From an uncultured Eubacteriales bacterium (GTDB lineage: Bacteria > Bacillota > Clostridia > Monoglobales > Firm-18): a stretch of DNA of 19,168 nt. Under the pieces are notes generated by a model, which saw nothing but the letters and a program-made list of their open reading frames with translations, was not told the DNA's origin and ran no database searches. Position numbers and translations under genes: made by a program. Where the stretch lies: NCBI GenBank assembly GCA_905210885.1, contig CAJLYO010000010.1, positions 1 through 19,168 of the forward strand, read 5' to 3'. Within the stretch, counting starts at the first letter, position 1, and each line of letters opens with the position of its first letter. Shown here piece by piece: positions 1 through 7,036 of the stretch.

Positions 1-138
1 AGACGGCTTTTGGACTTTGAACCGCACCCGGAAAAACGGGATTTGCATTTTAATCTGTACAACAATATATGGAACACAAATTTCCCCATGTGGTACAGTG
101 ACGACGCGGTATTCAGATTTAAAATAAAGGAGCTGTAA
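1..138 (+). CDS. C-terminal end of a GH38-like / DUF5054-type protein (5' truncated by window)
   Basis: An open frame enters from the left edge and stops at TAA 136-138, giving the last 45 residues of a protein that begins outside the window. The tail contains HFNLYNNIWNTNFPMWY followed by DDAVFRFKI. From memory this resembles the C-terminal end of bacterial glycoside hydrolase family 38-like proteins (the DUF5054 type). The next gene starts 1 nt after this stop, and its ribosome binding site (AAAGGAG, about 126-132) lies inside this coding sequence, so the two are almost certainly co-transcribed. A role in breaking down a glycan or glycoside is inferred from the family resemblance and the neighbour. 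No catalytic residues are visible in this fragment, so the family call rests on a short motif. Confidence 0.6.
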   Translation, partial: RRLLDFEPHPEKRDLHFNLYNNIWNTNFPMWYSDDAVFRFKIKEL

Positions 139-139
139 A

Positions 140-2263
140 ATGAACATACTGAAAAACGGAAAAATCAGTCTTGCCTTTGACAAAAAAGGCTTTATCAAAT
201 CACTGAAATACGGCGATAGGGAATACATCTCCGCCGCCATGCCCGTATTCAATATTGCATTCCGCGACAAATCGGGCACGCAGACAACCGTTGATGCCTT
301 TGCGACGGAATGTACCGACTGCGAACTCAGCGACAATTCAATAACATGCAGTTACGAAAAAGACGGGTTGAATGTGATAATAACCGTGAAACTAACCGAG
401 GAAATTTCATGGGGAATAACAATCGAGGGCACAGGAGAAAAAGCCGTGGAATGGGTAGACTACCCTCAGCTTGCATGCCCGGACGACTTTGCCGACAACG
501 GCGGAACCTCAAAATTTCTATGGGGCTTTAACGAAGGTACACTGATTGAAAACATGAATGACAGGGAAAAAGGCATACCGTACTTCCCGCCCGAGTACCC
601 CTGTAAGGGCATTATGGGCGTGTATCCGGCGATAGTGGAAACCCAGTTCACCGCGTACTACAATGATGAATCCGGCATGTATTTTGCCTCTCACGACCCG
701 GACAACAACTTAAAGGGAATCAACATTCACCGCGTTCCCGGCGGCGTGAAACCGGAGTTCCGGCACTTTACCGGCTGTAATTTCGGGGAGGACTACACCA
801 TGCCGTATCCCATGGTCATGAGATTTTTCGAGGGCGACTGGCACGACGCATGCGAGATATACAGAACGTGGTTTGAAAACTTTAAAAGCCGGGAGTTTAC
901 TAAGATAACGGAAAACAAAAAGCTGCCGGAATGGTACGGCGATTCCCCGGTAATTGTGACATATCCCGTGCGCGGACGGCATGACACCGATGTTATGACC
1001 CCAAACAAGCTTTTTCCGTACATAAATGTTATGCCCCACGTTGAGCGGTTTGAAAAGGCGTTCGGCAGCAAAATTATGATACTTTTAATGCACTGGGAAG
1101 GCACGGCGCCCTGGGCACCGCCTATTGTGTGGCCGCCCTACGGAGGCGAGGAGGAGCTTAAAAAGCTTATTGACGCACTGCACAGCCGCGGCGATATTTT
1201 GGGCGTGTACACAAGCGGTCTCGGCTGGACGATTAACAGCAATGTTGTTGACAATTACAATACTCAAGAATATTTTGATAAGCATAATTTAAAGGAGGAA
1301 ATGTGCATTTCCCCCGAACAGACCCTTCCCTATTCGGATATATGTACGGCGCAGCGTTCCGGCTATGACATGTGCCCCACCCGTGAATTTACACGGGAAA
1401 CAGTTAAACAGCAGGTTCGTTTTATGGTGGGCGCCGGCATTGACTACATTCAGCTTATGGACCAAAACCACGGCGGAACGTCATATTTTTGCTACTCGCA
1501 AAAGCATAATCACCCGCCGATGCCGGGAAAATGGCAGACAGACGCGGTGCGTTCGCTTTTGTCGGAGGTTAACAAGGAAACGGATAAGGTGCTTTTGGGC
1601 TGTGAGTCCGCAGCGGCGGAGAGTTATATACCCAATCTTCTGTTTAACGATAACCGCTTTAATATTGCGTACTATATCGGAAAGCCCGTCCCTGCGTACG
1701 CGTATATTTTTCACGAGTATATAAATAACTTTTTGGGAAACCAGGTGTGTGTGGACTGGCAGATAGACCTTGATAAATCTCCCGAGAGCTTTTATGAAAG
1801 GATAGGCTACTCTTTTAGCGCCGGGGATATGCTGACGGCGGTAATAACGGAAAACGGAGAAATCGACTGGAACTGGGGAAAGCGTGACAGACAAAGACCG
1901 GTGCCGAACCAAAAGCGTGCGGAAACGCTGATTAAAAACTTGAATTACTGGCGGCAAGGGCCGGGCAAAAAGTACCTGCATACGGGAAAAATGATAAAGC
2001 CGGATAAGGTGTCGTGCGATATGCTTACCATATGGCGAAACGACGGCTCAAGCCTTGACGTCCCGAAAATCCATACAAGCGCGTGGACAGCCGCGGACGG
2101 CAGCTCGGCACAGTTTCTGATAAATTACGGCGAAACGGAGCTTGCGGCAAACATTGCCCTGACCGCCGACTGCACCGTGTACGGCAAAGATATGCTGCTT
2201 AAAAAGGGCGAAAACAGCATTGTTGTTCCGCCGCTTTCCGCGGTTATGATTGAGAGGGCATAA
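140..2263 (+). CDS. DUF6259-type glycosidase-related protein
   Basis: Complete 707-residue protein with no signal peptide or membrane segment, so probably cytoplasmic. The start ATG has AAAGGAG about 8 nt upstream. The N-terminal part (about 1-270) is beta-rich, as in the sandwich domains that precede sugar-hydrolase barrels. The middle (about 275-560) looks like a TIM barrel with strand-like stretches IMILLMHWEG, ILGVYTSGLGW, IDYIQLMDQNH and VLLGCESAAAE. The C-terminal part (about 620-707) looks like a small beta domain. The overall pattern is what I associate with DUF6259 proteins. Acidic residues at barrel strand ends, D441 in YIQLMDQ and E489 in LGCESAAAE, are plausible catalytic candidates, but that is inference. 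The substrate is unknown. The location directly behind a GH38-like gene supports a glycan or glycoside degradation role. Confidence 0.75.
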   Translation: MNILKNGKISLAFDKKGFIKSLKYGDREYISAAMPVFNIAFRDKSGTQTTVDAFATECTDCELSDNSITCSYEKDGLNVIITVKLTEEISWGITIEGTGEKAVEWVDYPQLACPDDFADNGGTSKFLWGFNEGTLIENMNDREKGIPYFPPEYPCKGIMGVYPAIVETQFTAYYNDESGMYFASHDPDNNLKGINIHRVPGGVKPEFRHFTGCNFGEDYTMPYPMVMRFFEGDWHDACEIYRTWFENFKSREFTKITENKKLPEWYGDSPVIVTYPVRGRHDTDVMTPNKLFPYINVMPHVERFEKAFGSKIMILLMHWEGTAPWAPPIVWPPYGGEEELKKLIDALHSRGDILGVYTSGLGWTINSNVVDNYNTQEYFDKHNLKEEMCISPEQTLPYSDICTAQRSGYDMCPTREFTRETVKQQVRFMVGAGIDYIQLMDQNHGGTSYFCYSQKHNHPPMPGKWQTDAVRSLLSEVNKETDKVLLGCESAAAESYIPNLLFNDNRFNIAYYIGKPVPAYAYIFHEYINNFLGNQVCVDWQIDLDKSPESFYERIGYSFSAGDMLTAVITENGEIDWNWGKRDRQRPVPNQKRAETLIKNLNYWRQGPGKKYLHTGKMIKPDKVSCDMLTIWRNDGSSLDVPKIHTSAWTAADGSSAQFLINYGETELAANIALTADCTVYGKDMLLKKGENSIVVPPLSAVMIERA

Positions 2264-2270
2264 AAATATT

Positions 2271-2309
2271 AACGTTTCGGGTGTGTGTCATCTGCCCGAA
2301 ACGTTTTTT
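2271..2309. terminator. Rho-independent terminator between convergent genes
   Basis: A perfect 11-bp inverted repeat (AACGTTTCGGG at 2271-2281, CCCGAAACGTT at 2295-2305) with a 13-nt loop is followed on the + strand by a T run (2304-2309). It lies 7 nt after the DUF6259 stop codon. On the minus strand the same stem is followed by AATATTTTTA, so it may also terminate the convergent 185-residue gene, whose stop codon (2310-2312) directly abuts it. Confidence 0.9.
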
Positions 2310-2867
2310 CTATTTATGCATCATTGCTATAACTGCGTCTATGTTATCAATAATAAAGTGTTGTGCCGCATTATTGTAAAGCACTGCGGTATACGGACCA
2401 TGAAAACCGAGCCTTTCTTCAACAGTAATACCCAGATTTTTACCGCTTTCCGCAGGGCGCTTCACGCTCTTCCCGCCGGGTGCGGTTTCGATGTGAAGTA
2501 TTTCGATACTGATAAGCCAATTGCTGAGGTGAGAGTATGAAAGTTTTTTCATGTTTTCGTTGTCGGTTAGTTCGTTTATTTTTTTTGCTATTTCGCTCAG
2601 AGATATCGGAGTATCGGAAAATGAAAACTTTTGAATTGTTTCAAAAGTGATGTAAAAGTCCTCTTTCGGCTTTTTCTTGCCCGCAACAACGCCGCCGTTT
2701 TCAATTACCTGTCTTAGTATGTCGGAAACGTAGAATAGGCAGCGTGACACTTTAACATTGTTTACAGAGTCGTATTCCGAAACGGGCATGTTATTAATGG
2801 GATTAATGCCGTTTGCCATCTTATCAATATACGATTTTGCTTTTTTAACAGTTTCTGTTTCCAGCAT
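2310..2867 (-). CDS. Uncharacterised 185-aa protein with a possible C-terminal winged helix
   Basis: I cannot name the family. The protein has no signal peptide or membrane segment and is probably cytoplasmic. The ATG at 2867 is preceded on the minus strand by GGGGAA at about 8 nt. Residues 1-60 look helical and include KANG/INPINNMP-like and VSRCLFYVSDILRQVIENGG stretches. Residues about 85-165 look like a winged helix: a helix with SLSEIAKKIN, a putative recognition helix with SYSHLSNWLISIEIL, then a wing with GGKSVKRPAESGKNLGI. The PxESGKxLGI pattern recalls C-terminal segments of phage-type DNA-associated proteins, which is only an impression. The gene stands alone between its own promoter and a shared terminator. 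A DNA-binding or regulatory role is inference. Confidence 0.7.
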   Translation of the reverse strand: MLETETVKKAKSYIDKMANGINPINNMPVSEYDSVNNVKVSRCLFYVSDILRQVIENGGVVAGKKKPKEDFYITFETIQKFSFSDTPISLSEIAKKINELTDNENMKKLSYSHLSNWLISIEILHIETAPGGKSVKRPAESGKNLGITVEERLGFHGPYTAVLYNNAAQHFIIDNIDAVIAMMHK

Positions 2868-2911
2868 ATAATAAATTCCCCTAACTACATTATTTTACAT
2901 ATAGTACCTTA

Positions 2912-2940
2912 ATAGTATCATAACAGTCTGTTTTTGTCAA
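2912..2940 (-). promoter_or_regulatory. Sigma-A-type promoter for the 185-aa gene, with direct repeats
   Basis: Read on the minus strand, a perfect -35 box TTGACA (2935-2940) is followed after exactly 17 nt by TACTAT (2912-2917), a 4/6 match to the -10 consensus. The start codon lies about 45 nt downstream. On the + strand ATAGTA occurs twice, at 2901-2906 and 2912-2917, 11 nt apart. One copy is the -10 box and the other falls near the expected transcription start, so the pair could be an operator. The operator reading is inference. Confidence 0.7.
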
Positions 2941-2973
2941 TATTCGACGGCAAAATATAAACGAAAAATCTAT

Positions 2974-3016
2974 AACAAAAGAAAGAGCGTTATCGTTTGT
3001 AAAAATGATAATGCTC
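2974..3016 (-). terminator. Terminator of the decayed XRE gene
   Basis: GAGCGTTATC (2985-2994) and GATAATGCTC (3007-3016) form a 10-bp stem with one G-T pair and a 12-nt loop. On the minus strand it lies 7 nt after the XRE remnant's stop codon and is followed by TTTCTTTTGTTAT, a reasonable T-rich tract. On the + strand it is followed by ATATTTTTT, but no + strand gene ends here, so it most likely belonged to the minus-strand regulator gene. Confidence 0.65.
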
Positions 3017-3023
3017 ATATTTT

Positions 3024-3155
3024 TTAGTCACGAAATTCAAATAATTTTTTCAGCGGAATATTCAATGCGTCCGCAATTTCTATTAAAGTGTCAAGTGTGC
3101 ATGAACAGGCGGCGGTTTCAATTCTTTGCAGATGATTTCTGCTTATATTGGCTTT
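3024..3155 (-). pseudogene. Remnant of an XRE/Cro-C1-type helix-turn-helix regulator
   Basis: The minus strand from 3155 to the TAA at 3024-3026 encodes about 43 residues that read as the C-terminal two thirds of an XRE-family HTH domain: KANISRNHLQRIET, then TLDTLIEIADALNIPLKKLFEF and RD. In this family that corresponds to the recognition helix and the two closing helices. The first helix and the QEELA-type start of the HTH are absent. Upstream the frame continues as LLVLLIKTPFH, which is only the antisense of the signal-peptide region of the next gene, and no ribosome binding site precedes the possible ATGs near 3194-3200. A hairpin terminator follows the stop. I read this as a gene truncated at its 5' end, with the breakpoint at about 3155-3173, and not as a functional short repressor. 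Confidence 0.72.
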
Positions 3156-3171
3156 ATGAAAGGGTGTTTTT

Positions 3172-6100
3172 ATGAGAAGAACAAGCAAAGTCATAAGCAT
3201 AATTCTGTCAGTATTTATGCTTATGCAAATGATGACGGGGGTGGTTTTTGCCGCATCGGATTTGCCGACGGATTTGCACTGGGGCAGAATCGAAGACGGA
3301 GATTATAACACGGATTTTGTATTTTATGTGCAGTCTGACAGATTGGATTACAAGTTTTCACTTTATAAGGACAATAAGCTGATTGGCTGTAAGCTTTCGG
3401 CGGTATATACCGATAGTTCGGAGAATATCGGTGAAACATGTGAACGCTTATTGGAGGATATTATAAAAAACGGTCCGGGAAGATATACTGCAAAAATCGG
3501 TATTTTAGAAAAGTCTATAGATGAATATAATGATTACGACGACGAGGCAGACGTACCGGTTGTGGCTGAAACACCGATGTCAGAGGCATTTGTGTATGCA
3601 CCGCCGGCAAACAGATATCCTGCGCCTGAAAATGTGAGCATACAGAAAAACATTTTGACATATGATTACGACAAAAGCGAGCCCACTTATCACATGGTAA
3701 AGCTTTATGTGCGTTATTCAAACGGAAATCTTGTACAATTCGGCGGCAGCTCCGGAGGGATATATAATAACTATAGCTTAGCCGATCAAATGTCCCAATA
3801 CAGAAGAACTGTTGAATGGTACAATAATTACGATCCGGTAGAATATGATAAGACAAAGGCAGAGTTTGCGGTAAGCGTCACCATAGTACCCAGCGATGTT
3901 TCAAAGGCGCTGCCTTCCGAGGAAGTGTTTGCGTCTGCAAAGACTTCCGGACAGCCGCCTGAGGATAAACCTATCGACAGAACCGTTATTTCCGAAAAAT
4001 GTTATAACGGGGCAAAAGTATGCTATGACTTGGGGCTTATGCCGAAAATATACAAAAATTACAGTCAGAACGTTACCGGCAGTGAATTCAATGCCGTTTA
4101 TAAGGCAATTACCGGACGTGACGGCGATGCCTCTGCCGACAGCGAACTTACATATTCCGACATAATTGTGGATTTGGTAGATGCGCTCGGATATGCTCCG
4201 GCTGTTGAGTACAACGGCGGAAGACCTACGGGGAGTTTTCTGATAGCGTTTCAGCAGGGAATTACCGACGGTGTTTCTTTGGCAAAGGACAGCAAAGTTA
4301 CATATGAACAGCTTGCACAGCTTATATATAATTCACTGGAATGTCCTCTTATGAAGCAGACTTCTTGGGGACAGGACGCGCAATTTGAAATTACAGACGA
4401 TACACTTCTCTACAAACTCGGTTATTCAAAATATACGGTAAATGCAGAAATATCGGGAGATAAAGCGGCGGTAAAAGGCAAGGTGTATAATAAATCAAAC
4501 CTTAAAGGTGTCGATATTGCAGAACAGCTTGCCGTAAAAGACAGCGACATAAAGACATATGCCGATAAGGGTATGGCGCTTTATGTTAAGGACGGCAGTA
4601 TATCAAGCGGTATTCCGTATTACTACGCAAGAGTAAAAATAAACAACGGCGATAAGGAAACGACAAGCAAAAAAGTATCGCTTAATCTTGAAACGTACGG
4701 ATATTCAAAATATAAAATTGATGACGGCGAATACAGCACTGTTCCGGAGTCAAATACCGTTGAATATACGCTTGACCCCGTAAGCGGCAGCAAAACAGTG
4801 ACAGTTTTGTTTGCAAATGCCGATGAGAGCAAAACAATAGGCAAAAGCGCGTCAATAACACTTATTAATAAACACAAAGTTACATATATGGTAAACGGCG
4901 AGGTGTTTGAAACTGTTGAGGTTGACTGCGGAAGTGAGATTCCGAAGTTGGATAAAACTCCGTCTGCCGACGGAGTCCGTTTTGACAGCTGGGAAAGTAT
5001 TCCGGAAACTATGCCTGATGAGGATATTGTTATTAATGCAATAATGACAGATGTTTCGGCTGCAATTGCAACAGGCAAAGCAGGTGAAAGCGCAACATGG
5101 GCGATATCTCAGGAGGGCGTTCTGACCGTTGCAGGTACCGGCGCAGTATCCGATTTAGAGAATTTCACTTACGGTGAAGATGTGAAATCGGTGATAATCG
5201 GAGACGGAATAACAAGCATAGGCGATTATGCGCTGAACGATTTTTCAAACTGCGAAGCCGTAAAAATCGGAAAAAGCGTTTCTGTTATCGGTGTACAGTT
5301 TATGTACGGCACAAAGGTAAGCGAAGTTATTGTTCCGGGAAATGTTACAGAAGTTAAAGAGGGCTTTTGCGGTAAAAATCAGAGCGGTCAGCTTAAAATT
5401 TATGTTTATAATATGAACATTAAGGGATGCGAAAATATAACTGAGGGAACGCCTTACGGTTATACCGGTTCAACCCTTGAGACGGCTGCAAAAGACCGTG
5501 GATTTGTGTCAATTGACCCGGATTTTGAAATTAACGGCGGTGCAGCCGAAATAACGGATAAAAACGTAAAAATTACCCTGAACAGCTATGCCGTAAAGGA
5601 CTTTAAACAGTATAAAATCAACGACGGTGAATACAAGAATATTGACGGTGACATTGACTATGTTCTGGATGCCGCGGACGGCGATAAAACAGTAAACATT
5701 ACGTTTAAAAACGAGAATTGCGAAATTGTAAAAACTCATGTTATTAAATTCAACAACAAACACAAGATAATATTTAAGGCTGACGGCAAGGTTGTAAAAG
5801 AAATCGAATACGGCTGCGGTACGCTCGTTTCGGCACCGAGCCGCAGTGATGCTCCCGAAAAGGAGGGTTACGTATTCCTGGAATGGCACGGCATGCCGCT
5901 TATTATGCCTGACAGCGATATTGTTGTTAATGCGCTTTATCTTAAAAATCCCGGTAGTGACTCATGCGCGACAATACTTACCGAGGACGAAATAGCTGAT
6001 GGTATAACCGTGAAAACAGATGTTACAGTTTTAAGCGATAACGAAAATATTAATTCGGTGCTTGTAAATAAGTATTCAAAGTATACTGCGTCAATTATAA

Positions 6101-6993
6101 TAAATATTGACGTTTTAAAGGGCAAGGACGAGAGTTTTGAACTTGTGACGGAAACAAACGGATTGCTGGCATTTACCGTTGATATTCCGGAGGAAATACA
6201 GGGCAAGGCGGAATATATCGTACTCCGTGAGCATGACGGTGCGATAGATGCTCTTACAACAAGTAAAAATGCTGATGGTGAGTATATTGAAGTAAAGAAT
6301 AACACAATAATTATTCATGCAAAGAAGTTCTCGGCTTATCAGCTTATAGCAAAAGACGCAGACCCCAAACCCTCGCGCGGCGGCAGCGGAGGAGGAAGCG
6401 GCTCACTCAGTCTTACAGTTAAATTTGAAACAAACGGAGCACCTGCAATAAAGCCGGTAAGTGCTGCAAGAAATACGGTTATTTCAGAGCCTGCGGCACC
6501 TGTAAAAGAAGGTTATGTATTTGACGGCTGGTATACCGACAAGAATTTCACCGCAAAATTTGATTTCGGTGAAAAGCTTACGAAGTCAGTAACACTGTAC
6601 GCAAAATGGACAGAGAAGGCAAAAACAAATATTATTCTTACCATCGGTGAAAGAGACGCGGTTATTGACGGCAAAACCGTTTCAAACGATGTTGCGCCGA
6701 AAATTGTCAATGACAGAGCAATGCTGCCTATCCGTTTTATCGCGGAAGCACTGGGAGCAAAAGTTGACTGGTTTGAAGACAGCGAGACAGTCAAAATTTC
6801 CGATGAAAACATGGAAATATCACTTGCAATCGGTGAAAGCTTTGCTATGGTTAACGGTGAAAGAATCGACCTTGATTCCCCGTCGTTTATAGAAAACGAC
6901 CGCACATATCTTCCTATACGCTTTGTTACTGAAAAGCTCGGTGCGGACGTAAAATGGGACGATGAATCGAAAACGGTAACAATAGTAAAGTAA
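3172..6993 (+). CDS. Large secreted modular surface protein (SLH-like, InlB-type repeats, BspA-like LRR, stalk domain)
   Basis: 1273-residue exported protein. The ATG at 3172 has GAAAGGG about 9 nt upstream and is followed by a signal peptide, MRRTSKVISIILSVFMLMQ to about VVFAA. Visible modules: two fibronectin-like beta segments (about 28-245); a degenerate S-layer-homology-like region (about 277-400, with CYDLGLMPKIY, ELTYSDIIVDL and KVTYEQLAQLIY); a beta module plus InlB-type repeat (about 500-625); a short BspA-like leucine-rich segment (about 669-735, IGDGITSIGDYAL); a second copy of the beta plus InlB-type module (about 797-925); a GSGGGSGS linker near 1070; a third InlB-type repeat ending LYAKW (about 1081-1146); and a C-terminal copper-amine-oxidase-N/stalk domain (about 1153-1273) with two LPIRF motifs. 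There is no LPXTG anchor. A role in cell-surface attachment or scaffolding is inferred from the modules. Confidence 0.85.
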   Translation: MRRTSKVISIILSVFMLMQMMTGVVFAASDLPTDLHWGRIEDGDYNTDFVFYVQSDRLDYKFSLYKDNKLIGCKLSAVYTDSSENIGETCERLLEDIIKNGPGRYTAKIGILEKSIDEYNDYDDEADVPVVAETPMSEAFVYAPPANRYPAPENVSIQKNILTYDYDKSEPTYHMVKLYVRYSNGNLVQFGGSSGGIYNNYSLADQMSQYRRTVEWYNNYDPVEYDKTKAEFAVSVTIVPSDVSKALPSEEVFASAKTSGQPPEDKPIDRTVISEKCYNGAKVCYDLGLMPKIYKNYSQNVTGSEFNAVYKAITGRDGDASADSELTYSDIIVDLVDALGYAPAVEYNGGRPTGSFLIAFQQGITDGVSLAKDSKVTYEQLAQLIYNSLECPLMKQTSWGQDAQFEITDDTLLYKLGYSKYTVNAEISGDKAAVKGKVYNKSNLKGVDIAEQLAVKDSDIKTYADKGMALYVKDGSISSGIPYYYARVKINNGDKETTSKKVSLNLETYGYSKYKIDDGEYSTVPESNTVEYTLDPVSGSKTVTVLFANADESKTIGKSASITLINKHKVTYMVNGEVFETVEVDCGSEIPKLDKTPSADGVRFDSWESIPETMPDEDIVINAIMTDVSAAIATGKAGESATWAISQEGVLTVAGTGAVSDLENFTYGEDVKSVIIGDGITSIGDYALNDFSNCEAVKIGKSVSVIGVQFMYGTKVSEVIVPGNVTEVKEGFCGKNQSGQLKIYVYNMNIKGCENITEGTPYGYTGSTLETAAKDRGFVSIDPDFEINGGAAEITDKNVKITLNSYAVKDFKQYKINDGEYKNIDGDIDYVLDAADGDKTVNITFKNENCEIVKTHVIKFNNKHKIIFKADGKVVKEIEYGCGTLVSAPSRSDAPEKEGYVFLEWHGMPLIMPDSDIVVNALYLKNPGSDSCATILTEDEIADGITVKTDVTVLSDNENINSVLVNKYSKYTASIIINIDVLKGKDESFELVTETNGLLAFTVDIPEEIQGKAEYIVLREHDGAIDALTTSKNADGEYIEVKNNTIIIHAKKFSAYQLIAKDADPKPSRGGSGGGSGSLSLTVKFETNGAPAIKPVSAARNTVISEPAAPVKEGYVFDGWYTDKNFTAKFDFGEKLTKSVTLYAKWTEKAKTNIILTIGERDAVIDGKTVSNDVAPKIVNDRAMLPIRFIAEALGAKVDWFEDSETVKISDENMEISLAIGESFAMVNGERIDLDSPSFIENDRTYLPIRFVTEKLGADVKWDDESKTVTIVK

Positions 6994-6997
6994 GTAT

Positions 6998-7036
6998 AAA
7001 AAAACATGCATCTTTTTAAGGTGCATGTTTTTGTTT
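6998..7036. terminator. Bidirectional terminator shared by two convergent genes
   Basis: AAAACATGCA (7001-7010) pairs with TGCATGTTTT (7022-7031), giving a 10-bp stem with an 11-nt loop. On the + strand it ends in TTTTTGTTTT, 5 nt or so after the secreted protein's stop. On the minus strand the run of As before the stem gives TTTTTTT. The stop codon of the minus-strand protease gene (7016-7018) lies inside the loop, so the hairpin overlaps the end of that coding sequence. Confidence 0.85.

Noticed and set aside
1481..1981. 166-codon open frame on the minus strand inside the DUF6259 gene
   Set aside because: It is antisense to a well-supported protein, has no plausible ribosome binding site, and its translation is rich in Arg and Val with no family-like motif.
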